Shown in pieces: positions 1 through 6,965 of a DNA stretch of 10,324 bases; the stretch's first letter is position 1; every line of letters starts with the position of its first letter. Both the position numbers and the translations under genes were made by a program. The notes beneath the pieces are model-generated. The model saw only the letters and a program-made list of their open reading frames with translations, made no database searches and was not told the DNA's origin. Origin of the DNA: Deltaproteobacteria bacterium (GTDB lineage: Bacteria > Desulfobacterota > Desulfobulbia > Desulfobulbales > VMSU01); contig JAJYJA010000076.1 in the NCBI GenBank assembly GCA_021789795.1, forward strand, positions 1 to 10,324. Reading direction: 5' to 3'.

Positions 1-3000
1 ACTGGTTCCGGCGCCGTCCTGGTGTTGGGCGGCGGGGTGGCGGGGGTGCAGGCGGCCCTGGATCTTACCGATCTGGGTTACTACGTCTATCTGGTCGAAA
101 AATCGGCCGCCATTGGCGGGGCCATGGCCCAGTTGGACAAGACCTTCCCCACCAACGACTGCTCGCTTTGAATACTGGCACCTAAACTGGTTGAGGCCGG
201 TCGGTCTCCCAACATCGAGATTTTAAGCAACACCGATTTGCTGGCCCTGGAGGGCAAGCCGGGCAACTTCACCGCCAAGGTCAAGGTCCGGCCGCGTTAC
301 ATCGACCCGGACAAGTGCACCGCCTGCGGCCTGTGCACCCAGTACTGTCCCCGCCACCTGGTGGACGGCTACAACGAGGGCCTGGCCCTCACCCGGCCCA
401 TCCATATCGATTACCCCCAGGCGGTGCCGGCCTCCTACTACATCGACCCCGAGGCCTGTCTGTATCTGACCGAAAACACCTGCAAGATCTGCGTGCCGGT
501 CTGCCGTAGCCGGGCCATCGACTTCACGCAAGTCGAAAAGATCGAGGAGTTGCAGGTGGGGGCGGTGGTGGTGGCCCCCGGTTTTGGCCGGGTGCCGGAC
601 TCGACGCTTGCCAAGTACGGCTACGGCCAGCACCCGGACGTGGTGACCAGCCTGGAGTTCGAGCGCCTGCTGAACCCCTCCGGGCCCTACCAGGGCCAGG
701 TGCTGACCATGTCGGACCGTCGCCACCCCAAGCGCCTGGCCTTCATCCAGTGCGTCGGCTCCCGCGATCTGGGCTGCGACAACGGCTACTGTTCGTCGGT
801 GTGCTGCATGTACGCCATCAAGGAGGCGATGGTGGCCAAGGAGCACGACCCGGAGCTGGACATCACCATCTACTACATGGACATGCGCACCCAGGGCAAG
901 GACTTCGACGCCGCCCAGAAGCGGGCCGAGAGCCAATTCGGCATCAAGTTCGTGCGGGCCAAGGTGGCGGATGTCATGCCCTGGGGCAAGAAGGGACTCA
1001 AGCTCACCTACTCCACCCTGGACGGCGGCCACCACTTCGAGCCCTTCGACATGGTGGTGCTGTCGGTGGGCCTGGACTCGCCCAAAGACGCCCAGGCCAT
1101 CGCCCAGACCCTGGACATCGAGCTAAACAAGTACGACTTCTGCGACACCTCGGCCTTTGCCCCCTTGAACACCAGCCGGGAGGGCATCTTCGTGGCCGGC
1201 GCCTTCCAGGGTCCCAAGGACATCCCGGAGAGCGTCACCCAGTCCAGCGCCGCCGCCGGCATCGCCTCGGCCCTGCTTAAACAGCAGCGGGGGGCGGGCT
1301 ACGTGATCAAGTCCTACCCCGAGGAACGGGACATCAAGGACGAGGAGGTGCGGATCGGGGTCTTCACCTGCCACTGCGGCATCAACATCGGCGGGGTGGT
1401 CAACGTGCCTTCCGTCGATCAGTACGCCGGCGGCATGGAGAACGTGGTCTATCACTCCGAGTCGCTCTACAGTTGCTCGCAAGACGCCCAGGAGGTAATC
1501 AAGCAAAAGATCAAGGAGCACAAGTTGAACCGGGTGGTGATCGCCGCCTGCTCGCCCCGCACCCACGAGCCGCTCTTCCAGGAGACCTTGAAGGACGCGG
1601 GCTTGAACCGCTCGCTGTTCGAGATGGTAAACATCCGCGACCAGTGTTCCTGGGTGCACGCCCAGGAGCCGGAGGCGGCGACCAGGAAGGCCATGGACCT
1701 GATCCGCATGGGGGTGGCCAAGGCTCGGGGCATCAAGCCGCTTACCGAGCAGACGGTGCCGGTCACCGCCAAGGCGGTGGTCATCGGCGGCGGGGTGGCG
1801 GGCATGACCGCGGCCCTGACGCTCGCCGAGCAGGGCTTTCACACCACCATCGTCGAGAAGGAGGCCGCCTTGGGCGGCAACCTCCTGGCCATCAAGAAGA
1901 CCATCCTGGGGGTGGACACCGAAAAGACCTTGAAGGCCATGATCGAGCAGGTGAAGAAGGCCAAGCTGATCACGGTCTGCACCCAGGCGGAATTGCTCGA
2001 TGTCTCGGGCTTCGTGGGCAACTTCAGTTCGGTGATCAGGCTGGCCAACGGCCAGGAAAACACCATCGACCACGGGGTGATAATTCTGGCCACCGGGGGC
2101 AAGGAGCACACCCCCAAGACCGTGCTGGGCAAGGAGTTGCCGGACTCTGAGGCGATCATCACCCAGCGGGAGCTGGAGACCAGGTTGAACGCCAAGGGCA
2201 AGAAACTGCCGGACTCGGTGGTCATGGTGCAGTGCGCCGGCTCTAGGGGCGACGACCTCAACTACTGCAGCAAGGTGTGCTGCAACCACGCGGTCAAAAA
2301 CGCCCTGACCCTGAAGGAGAAAAACCCCCAGGCCCAGGTCATCGTCCTCTACCGCGACCTGCGCACCTACGGCTATGCCGAAGAAAAGTACCGCGAGGCC
2401 CGCGAGCAGGGGGTGATCTTCATCCCCTACAATTTGGACGCCAAGCCCGAGCTCGACCAGAAGGGCAAGGCGAAGGCGGTGGCGGTGCGCTTCTTCGATC
2501 CCATTCTGGGGGAAGAGGTGACGGTCAACCCCGACCTGGTGGTCTTGAGCGTCGGCATCGTGCCCCAGGGCAGCGAGGTGTTGAGCAAGCTACTCAAGGT
2601 GCCGATCACCGCCGACAAGTTCTTCCTGGAGGCCCATGTCAAGCTGCGGCCGGTGGAGATGCCGGTGGACGGGGTCTATGTCTGCGGCCTGGCCCATTCC
2701 CCCAAGCCCTTGGACGAGACGGTGGTTCAGGCCCAGGCCGCCGCCGCCAAGGCGGCCATGCCGCTGGTCAAGGGGATGGTCAAGGTCGATCCCATCGTCT
2801 CCCACGTCGATAAGGAGGCGTGCATCGGCTGCGGCCTGTGCGTCAGCCTCTGCCCCTACAAGGCGATCCAGATGCTGACCAGCGAGGACAAGAAGAAGCG
2901 GGCGGAGACCATCGTCGCCTCCTGCAAGGCCTGCGGCATCTGCGCCTCCCACTGCCCGACCTTTGCCATCTCCATGGGCGGCTTTACCAACGAACAGATA

Positions 3001-3048
3001 TTCTCCCAGATCGAGGCCTTTGGCAAATCAATAGAGGATAAGTTATGA
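1..3048 (+). CDS. hdrA: Tandem HdrA-like flavin/iron-sulfur protein, selenocysteine-containing, 5'-truncated
   Basis: Seen: frame 1 is open from the window edge to the TGA at 3046-3048 (1015 residues, numbered from the window edge) except for one in-frame TGA at residue 57. Module 1 has an FAD-binding GGGVAG motif near residues 10-15, then NDCSL-Sec-ILAPKLVE, matching the conserved HdrA segment with Cys at the Sec position. Next come two 4Fe-4S motifs (C106/109/112/116; C153/161/164/168) and a Cys cluster C251/259/264/268/269. Module 2 starts near residue 452 with CHCG (457-460), a second GGGVAG (596-601), Cys cluster C745/756/760/761, and a C-terminal double ferredoxin (C941/944/947/951; C975/978/981/985). 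Known: HdrA is the FAD subunit of heterodisulfide reductase and the site of flavin-based electron bifurcation; HdrA homologues also serve other soluble complexes such as BamE of class II benzoyl-CoA reductase. Inferred: cytoplasmic electron hub working with the MvhD-like protein whose ATG overlaps this stop. The true start lies upstream of the window. Family assignment is very secure; the partner complex is not known. Confidence 0.93.
169..171 (+). other. In-frame UGA read as selenocysteine in HdrA
   Basis: The TGA sits inside continuous HdrA homology: upstream codons give TFPTNDCSL and downstream codons give ILAPKLVEAGRSPNIE, the normal HdrA continuation. The family consensus has Cys at this position, which makes a Cys-x-x-Sec pair here. 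A SECIS-like hairpin follows. Sec at this HdrA position is known in methanogens and some bacteria. A sequencing error or a true stop is less likely because the same pattern recurs in the next gene. Confidence 0.9.
188..211 (+). promoter_or_regulatory. Bacterial SECIS element of hdrA
   Basis: The hairpin lies 27 nt after the UGA (to the loop). The upper stem GAGGCC (193-198) pairs with GGUCUC (203-208), with one G-U pair, and the apical loop is GGUC (199-202). A two-U bulge (191-192) separates it from a lower stem UGG (188-190)/CCA (209-211). A GGU loop plus a bulged U below the upper stem are the features SelB recognises in E. coli fdhF. A competing 5-bp hairpin (186-190/197-201) is possible, but its loop lacks GGU. 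Assigned by eye, without a folding run. Confidence 0.8.
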
Positions 3049-3656
3049 GTCAAGCTTCCGAGTTCAACCCCCGCATCCTGGGGTTTTTGTGCAACTGGTG
3101 CTGCTACGCCGCCGCCGACGCGGCCGGGGTATCGCGCTACCAGTATCCTCCCAATCTACGCACCATCCGGGTGATGTGCACCGGCCGGCTGGACCCCGTC
3201 TTCGTCATGAAGGGTTTGATCGAAGGTGCCGACGGCATCTTCACCGGTGGCTGACAACTGGGCGAATGCCATTACCAGGTTGGTAATTACGATGCAATGG
3301 GGGTTAACGGGCTGCTGCGCAAGGTGTTGAGCGAGGTGGGGATTCGTCCCGAGCGGTTCAACCTGCAATGGGCCTCGGCCGCCGAGGCGCCGCGCTTTGT
3401 GAAGCTAATCACCCAGTTTACCAAGGAGATCAAGGAGCTTGGCCCCTTGGGTCAGGCCGAGGGGCTCTCTCCCGCCGAGGCCAAGGCCAGGGTGCAAAAG
3501 GCGTATGAGTTGGTCAGCGACCGCAAACTCAGGATGGGATTCGGCAACGTCAGCAAGGCCCTGCGCCAGGAGGGCAACAAGGTCACCGACGAGTTGATCG
3601 CCAAGACCATCGACGAGAAGCTGACCAAAACCATAAGCAGCGCCCTGGGCGGCTGA
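3045..3656 (+). CDS. mvhD: MvhD/VhuD/BamF-like [2Fe-2S] electron-transfer subunit, selenocysteine-containing
   Basis: Seen: 203 residues when the TGA at residue 70 is read as Sec. The N-terminal part has the family's CNWCCY motif (C16, C19, C20) and VMCTGRLDP (C45). The segment GIFTGG-Sec-QLGECHYQVGNY matches the conserved MvhD segment in which the Sec position is Cys and the second Cys (C75) precedes His-Tyr. The C-terminal part is helical and charged, as usual for the family. Known: MvhD carries a [2Fe-2S] cluster and passes electrons from a hydrogenase or another donor to the HdrA flavin; VhuD in methanogens and BamF in Geobacter are Sec-containing relatives. Context: its ATG overlaps the hdrA TGA (ATGA), so translation is probably coupled, and a GAGGAT purine stretch lies upstream of the ATG. 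A terminator follows directly, so no hydrogenase or NuoEFG-like gene lies downstream; the electron donor must be encoded upstream or elsewhere. Read without Sec, this region would be miscalled as a 69-aa fragment plus a separate 119-aa ORF from the ATG at 3297. Confidence 0.93.
3252..3254 (+). other. In-frame UGA read as selenocysteine in MvhD-like protein
   Basis: The TGA separates GIFTGG from QLGECHY, two halves of one conserved MvhD motif in which most homologues have Cys at this codon. The frame stays open for another 133 codons with clear family similarity and no alternative start at the junction. A perfect 6-bp hairpin with an AGGUU loop follows. This supports recoding rather than termination. 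Confidence 0.9.
3267..3296 (+). promoter_or_regulatory. Bacterial SECIS element of the mvhD-like gene
   Basis: A perfect 6-bp stem AUUACC (3271-3276)/GGUAAU (3282-3287) closes a five-base loop AGGUU (3277-3281). It starts 22 nt after the UGA (to the loop). A lower stem UGC (3267-3269)/GCA (3294-3296) can form across an asymmetric internal loop. The loop begins like the AGGUCU loop of the E. coli fdhF SECIS. Distance and loop agree with the bacterial rule that the element lies inside the coding region just after UGA. Confidence 0.82.
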
Positions 3657-3677
3657 AGCGGTTCTAACCCGGCGCGC

Positions 3678-3719
3678 AAAAAATCCCTGACCGGATGCTT
3701 CCGGCCAGGGATTTTTTTT
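3678..3719 (+). terminator. Rho-independent terminator after the hdrA-mvhD unit
   Basis: An 18-bp arm (3678-3695) pairs with 3700-3717 around a TGCT loop, with one A-C mismatch (3690/3705). The GC core CCCTG...CAGGG plus CCGGA...TCCGG is followed by eight T. The A-run on the left arm makes it potentially bidirectional. It starts 21 bp after the mvhD stop and separates the Sec unit from the cytochrome b gene. Confidence 0.93.
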
Positions 3720-3792
3720 GGTAAACAGAGGCGGCAGGCAGACGGCCACGCGGATAGCGACCAGCACCATCAGGAACAGCGGCGGAGAGGAG

Positions 3793-4647
3793 ATGGCGGA
3801 AAGATTGCGGAGCAGGGCAAGGGGGTTATTCGTCAACACCCGCTGGGGCTCCTATGGCATGGTGGCCCTCTACCTGTCGCTGTTTTCCGGGGTAATCGTG
3901 GCCCTGCAGTACGACCCCGGCCACCCCTATTATTCGGTAAGCAGCCTGGACATCCTGGCCCCCTTCGGGCTGTTCTGGCGCTCGCTGCACTTCTACGCGA
4001 GCCAGGCCTTCTTCCTCCTGACCCTGGCCCATTTCCTGGCCATGGTCATCCGCCGCGAGCACGAATCGATCGCCTTCAAGAGGTGGCTGCTACTGATCTT
4101 CTCCCTGGTCGCCCTGCTGCTCATCCTCTTCACCGGCTACGTGCTCCGGGCCGACGCCACCGGGGCCTCCGCCGGGATGATCGCCGAAAATATCCTGCTC
4201 TCCACACCCCTGGTGGGCCGGCCCTTAAACTGGCTGCTCTTCGACTTGACCCAGGAGGGGGTAAAAAGGGTGTACGCCAATCACCTGGTGGGCCTGGGGC
4301 TGCTGTGGCTGGTACTATCCTGGGATCATCTCCGCCATTACCGGATAAGCTGGCGGCAGAGCCCCACCCTGGTGCTGCTCTTGGTCGCCTTTCCGGCCCT
4401 GGTGGCCGCCCCCCTGGAGCCGGAGCGCCTGGGGGCCTTTCATATCGGCGGGCCCTGGTTCTTCGTCGGCCTGCAAGAGCTGCTGCGCCACCTGCCACCC
4501 TTCTGGGCCGGGATCGTCTGGCCGGGGCTCCTGGTCTGCGCCCTGGCGCTCCTGCGGCGTCCGGCCCTGGCGAGCCGGGCCCGGCTATTCTGCCTGGCCT
4601 GGCTCGCCATCTACGCCCTCCTCACCGCCGTAGGCCTGAGTCGCTAG
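3793..4647 (+). CDS. Orphan diheme membrane cytochrome b (cytochrome b/b6 family)
   Basis: Seen: 284 residues starting at ATG 3793, preceded by the purine-rich GGAGAGGAG that fits a ribosome binding site; the frame is open further upstream, but into the terminator. Hydrophobic segments lie near residues 20-38, 62-86, 97-117, 160-178, 190-208, 238-255 and 264-282. Helix B carries H66 and H80 (spacing 14) and helix D carries H164 and H179 (spacing 15), the spacing typical of b6 rather than bc1 cytochromes. FTGYVLRADATG (113-124) corresponds to the cytochrome b FTGYxLPWGQ segment with the PWGQ part changed. PWFFVGLQELLRHLP (221-235) resembles the PEWYFL...LLR region, but the PEWY sequence itself is altered. 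Inferred: a quinone-linked transmembrane electron carrier holding two b hemes and fusing the b6-like part with a shortened subunit-IV-like part. No Rieske protein or cytochrome c is adjacent, so the redox partner is unknown. It converges on tpx with a 7-bp gap. Confidence 0.85.
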   Translation: MAERLRSRARGLFVNTRWGSYGMVALYLSLFSGVIVALQYDPGHPYYSVSSLDILAPFGLFWRSLHFYASQAFFLLTLAHFLAMVIRREHESIAFKRWLLLIFSLVALLLILFTGYVLRADATGASAGMIAENILLSTPLVGRPLNWLLFDLTQEGVKRVYANHLVGLGLLWLVLSWDHLRHYRISWRQSPTLVLLLVAFPALVAAPLEPERLGAFHIGGPWFFVGLQELLRHLPPFWAGIVWPGLLVCALALLRRPALASRARLFCLAWLAIYALLTAVGLSR

Positions 4648-4654
4648 GCGTATT

Positions 4655-5167
4655 TCAGCCGGCTAGCGCCTTGACCGCCGCCAACGCCGCCTCGAAGTCC
4701 GGGTCCGAGCCGATCTCCCGGACCAGCTCCGTATAGGCCACCTTCCCCGCCGGGTCGATCACCACCACCGCCCGGGCCAAGAGCCCGGCCAGGGGGCCGT
4801 CGCTGATCGTCACCCCGTAATTCTGGCCAAACTCCGGATTACGGAACACCGAGGCTGGCACCACCCGCGCCAATCCCTCCCCCTCGCAGAAACGCTGGTG
4901 GGCGAAGGGCAGGTCGGCGGAGACGCAGAGCACCACCACCTGCGGATGCCCGGCGGCCTCGCTGTTGAATCGCCGCACCGAGGCGGCGCAGACCGGGGTG
5001 TCGATGCTGGGGAAGATGTTCAAGACCACGATCTTGCCCGGAAAATCCCGGAGTGCCACCGGCTTGAGGTTGGTGCCGGTCAGGATGAAGGACGGCGCCG
5101 GGGCGCCTAGGGCCGGGAGTTCGCCGCCGGTGTGGGCCGGCTTGCCGTGCAGGGTGATGTTAGCCAT
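4655..5167 (-). CDS. tpx: Thiol peroxidase (atypical 2-Cys peroxiredoxin, Tpx)
   Basis: Seen: 170 residues, about normal for Tpx. The peroxidatic cysteine C60 is in SIDTPVCAASVR and the resolving cysteine C94 is in DLPFAHQRFC; C81 is also present. This matches E. coli Tpx (C61, C82, C95) almost residue for residue. Start: ATG at 5167 with AAGGAG upstream (5171-5176 on the complement); a longer in-frame extension to 5206 is rejected because it precedes the ribosome binding site and lacks family similarity. Known: reduces hydrogen peroxide and alkyl hydroperoxides using thioredoxin, in the cytoplasm or periplasm; no signal peptide is seen here, so cytoplasm. Context: the start overlaps the end of the hemerythrin gene by 8 nt, so the two are probably translationally coupled in an oxidative-defence unit. 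Confidence 0.96.
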   Translation of the reverse strand: MANITLHGKPAHTGGELPALGAPAPSFILTGTNLKPVALRDFPGKIVVLNIFPSIDTPVCAASVRRFNSEAAGHPQVVVLCVSADLPFAHQRFCEGEGLARVVPASVFRNPEFGQNYGVTISDGPLAGLLARAVVVIDPAGKVAYTELVREIGSDPDFEAALAAVKALAG

Positions 5168-5645
5168 GTTTCTCCTTGTGGTTTGTTGGTTGCCGATGGT
5201 CATCAAGAAGCTCCAGGTACCTTGCGAACTGCCGTTTGTCGGTGCCCTTGATGTGATCCTTTAGCCAGTAGGCGAGGAAGATGAGCATGTCGCGCAACAG
5301 CCGGTCAGGGGGAAGCTTCTGGTAGTCCTTGGTGAAGTTAGCCGCCTTGGCGATGAACTGGCGGTGCTCCTGGTCGTGGGCGGCGTATCCCGGCATCGCC
5401 CCCAGGTACGACCTCTCGGTGTCGAAATGAAAGGAGACGTAATCGGCCATCTCCTCCAGCACCCGCCTTACCGGCAGCGCCGTCTGCGGCTGGCCGAGGG
5501 CGGTGTAGAGGGTATTGATCATGGCAAATATCCTCCGGTGCTGGGCGTCGATCCTCTCCACCCCGACGCTGTACTCCGGCAGCCAGCAGATGTAGTCAGA
5601 CTGCCCAGCCGGCCGGACGCTGTCGTCCGCCCAATCCTCGCCCAT
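5160..5645 (-). CDS. Bacteriohemerythrin (oxygen-binding diiron protein)
   Basis: Seen: 161 residues, a little longer than the usual single-domain bacteriohemerythrin (about 130-150) because of a leader of some 20 residues. All diiron ligands of the family can be placed: H36 (VERIDAQH), H73 and E77 (HFDTE), H90 and H94 (HDQEH), H131 and D136 (HIKGTD). There is no signal peptide or membrane helix, so it is cytoplasmic. ATG at 5645 has AGAGGAG upstream at good spacing. Known: the four-helix bundle binds O2 reversibly at a non-heme diiron centre and serves O2 storage, delivery, sensing or scavenging. Inferred: in an anaerobe, with tpx overlapping its 3' end and a redox-type kinase 49 bp upstream, it probably buffers or reports oxygen. 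Confidence 0.95.
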   Translation of the reverse strand: MGEDWADDSVRPAGQSDYICWLPEYSVGVERIDAQHRRIFAMINTLYTALGQPQTALPVRRVLEEMADYVSFHFDTERSYLGAMPGYAAHDQEHRQFIAKAANFTKDYQKLPPDRLLRDMLIFLAYWLKDHIKGTDKRQFARYLELLDDHRQPTNHKEKHG

Positions 5646-5694
5646 AACCGGCTCCTCTGTCTTCCGTCCTCCGCCTCTGTTGTCCTCTGACGCC

Positions 5695-6879
5695 TCACAG
5701 CACCAGCCGGAAGGTGGTGCCCTCGGTCTCGCTGCTGGAAAAGCAGACCTCGCCCCCCAGGTATTGCTCGCCGAAGAGCTTCATGGAGTAGGTGCCAAAA
5801 CCCCGGCCCGGCCCCTCCTTGGTGCTGAAGTGCTGCTGAAAGATGCGCGGCTGTACCTGCTCCGGGATCACCGTCTGGTTCCAGACCGAAAAACTCAAGC
5901 CACCCTTGGGCGTCACCTCCACCGTCAGCCGCACCTGATCCTTGGGGGGGCTGGCCTCCAGGGCGTTGGTCACCATATTGCACAGCACCCGCAGCAGCAA
6001 GGTGATGTCGCTGCCAATCGTCTGACCCGAGGCCCGATTGTCGGCCACAAGGCTCTTGCCTGCGGCCGCCGGGTGATGGACAAAGACAGCCATCACCTCG
6101 GACACCACCTGCTCGCTGGCGATGGTCTGCCACTGAGGGGTGAGCTTGCTCTCGCCGCAGGAGGACAGCGCCCGTTGCAGGGCCACGGTCTGGCAGAGCC
6201 GGTTGGCCAGTTCGCTCACCTTCTCGATCTCCGGCGGATGGTCGTGGCTCTGGCAGTACAACTGGCAGTATCCCATGATTCCGTTTAGGATGTTGTTCAC
6301 ATCGTGGAAGAAGATGCGCTCCAAGGATTGCAGGAAATGCTCCTTGGTGATGTCCAAGAGAAAGAGCAGGAGCAGCCGCCGGTTGTCGATGGTCACCGGC
6401 TGGGCCCGCACCGACAGGCACATCTCCACCGGCTTGCCGCCCCGCCCCACGGTCAAGGCGCAGGTCTCCTCCACCGGCAGGTTCTTGGCCAGGCTGGTGA
6501 CTATGGCGATCGCCGCCCCGCAGGTGGCGCAGAACCTGGTGGTGCCGCAGCCGTTGGGCGGTTCGTAGGCGTGGATACAGCCCACCGCCTCGCCTGGACG
6601 CAAGGCGAGGATGTCGTTGATGTCGTTGATCCCCAGGGCCTGTAGAAAGTTGGTGTTGACCGAGATGATCTGGCGCTTGTCGTTCAACACCGCCAGCAGG
6701 CCGCTGACTGACTGCAACAGGCCGCCCAGGATGGGATGGGAGGTGATGGCGTTGAGGTCCGCCGCCAGCTCGTCGGCAGTGGCCCTGACGGCGGGGGCGA
6801 AATAGGTGGCGGGCCGACGACCGGCGCCTTCCAGACCGTCAGGGGGAACATCCTCCAGTCGCTGGTGATTGACTTTCAT
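5695..6879 (-). CDS. Soluble PAS histidine kinase with a Cys/His-rich PAS domain
   Basis: Seen: 394 residues from ATG 6879, which has AGGAG upstream (complement of 6888-6892). A PAS-like region (about 47-180) includes GCIHAYEPPNGCGTTRFC and CATCG, giving candidate ligands C101, H103, C111, C117, C120. The phosphoacceptor is probably H192 in FFHDVNNILNG, an unusual HDxxN-type H-box. The ATPase domain has an N-box (N301/N305, NMVTNALEA), then WNQTVIPEQVQ (333-343) where the usual G1 Asp-x-Gly is missing, then FSTK (351-354) and GPGRGFGTYSMK (356-367). No membrane segment is seen. Inferred: a cytoplasmic sensor of oxygen, redox state or a metal through the Cys/His site. No response regulator is adjacent downstream; PilR upstream has its own kinase. 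It lies 49 bp upstream of hemerythrin on the same strand and probably heads that operon. A much longer in-frame extension (to 7194) is a shadow of pilS and is rejected. Confidence 0.88.
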   Translation of the reverse strand: MKVNHQRLEDVPPDGLEGAGRRPATYFAPAVRATADELAADLNAITSHPILGGLLQSVSGLLAVLNDKRQIISVNTNFLQALGINDINDILALRPGEAVGCIHAYEPPNGCGTTRFCATCGAAIAIVTSLAKNLPVEETCALTVGRGGKPVEMCLSVRAQPVTIDNRRLLLLFLLDITKEHFLQSLERIFFHDVNNILNGIMGYCQLYCQSHDHPPEIEKVSELANRLCQTVALQRALSSCGESKLTPQWQTIASEQVVSEVMAVFVHHPAAAGKSLVADNRASGQTIGSDITLLLRVLCNMVTNALEASPPKDQVRLTVEVTPKGGLSFSVWNQTVIPEQVQPRIFQQHFSTKEGPGRGFGTYSMKLFGEQYLGGEVCFSSSETEGTTFRLVL

Positions 6880-6895
6880 GGCGGTCGCTCCTGGG

Positions 6896-6923
6896 TACTT
6901 AAGAAGAGGGCCTTTCCTAAGTA
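6896..6923. repeat. 28-bp imperfect palindrome at the predicted transcription start
   Basis: The outer arms TACTTA (6896-6901) and TAAGTA (6918-6923) are exact inverted repeats, and the inner arms match partly around GGGCC. It lies just downstream of the candidate -10 and upstream of the ribosome binding site of the PAS kinase. It could be a repressor operator or a leader hairpin. Confidence 0.5.
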
Positions 6924-6925
6924 TC

Positions 6926-6954
6926 AGGCTAGTCGACAGCCAAGGGCATGTCAA
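6926..6954 (-). promoter_or_regulatory. Candidate sigma-70 promoter of the kinase-hemerythrin-tpx unit
   Basis: On the minus strand a perfect -35 TTGACA (6949-6954) is followed after 17 bp by TAGCCT (6926-6931) as a weak -10. Predicted start is near 6919, giving a leader of about 40 nt to the ATG at 6879. Palindromes flank it on both sides. Found by eye; the -10 matches only three of six consensus bases. Confidence 0.42.
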
Positions 6955-6965
6955 GGGTTTTCCCT

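Noticed and set aside
176..195. Sigma-54-like TGGCAC at 176-181 followed by TTGA
   Set aside because: Spacing to the second element is far too long and it lies inside hdrA at the SECIS region.
1123..2289. Long minus-strand ORF of 388 codons opposite hdrA, and a similar one at 223-1035
   Set aside because: Antisense shadows of a well-supported gene with low-complexity His/Leu/Gly composition.
238..3048. A separate HdrA gene starting at TTG 238, with 1-171 as the end of another gene
   Set aside because: Homology is continuous across 169-240 in one frame, no ribosome binding site precedes 238, and a SECIS-like hairpin follows the TGA.
3297..3656. An independent 119-aa protein starting at ATG 3297
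   Set aside because: It is the C-terminal part of the MvhD-like protein; the conserved QLGECHY motif lies upstream of this ATG and in frame with the first half.
3045..3656. mvhD (and hdrA) as pseudogenes broken by nonsense mutations
   Set aside because: Both TGA codons fall exactly at conserved Cys columns and both are followed by GGU-loop hairpins; random nonsense mutations would not do this twice.
3718..3792. N-terminal extension of the cytochrome b from TTG 3718
   Set aside because: It would start inside the terminator T-run; ATG 3793 has a good ribosome binding site and fits the family start.
4640..4675. Possible terminator between the converging cytochrome b and tpx genes
   Set aside because: Only short imperfect repeats around GGCTAGCGCC and no T-run; not good enough to call.
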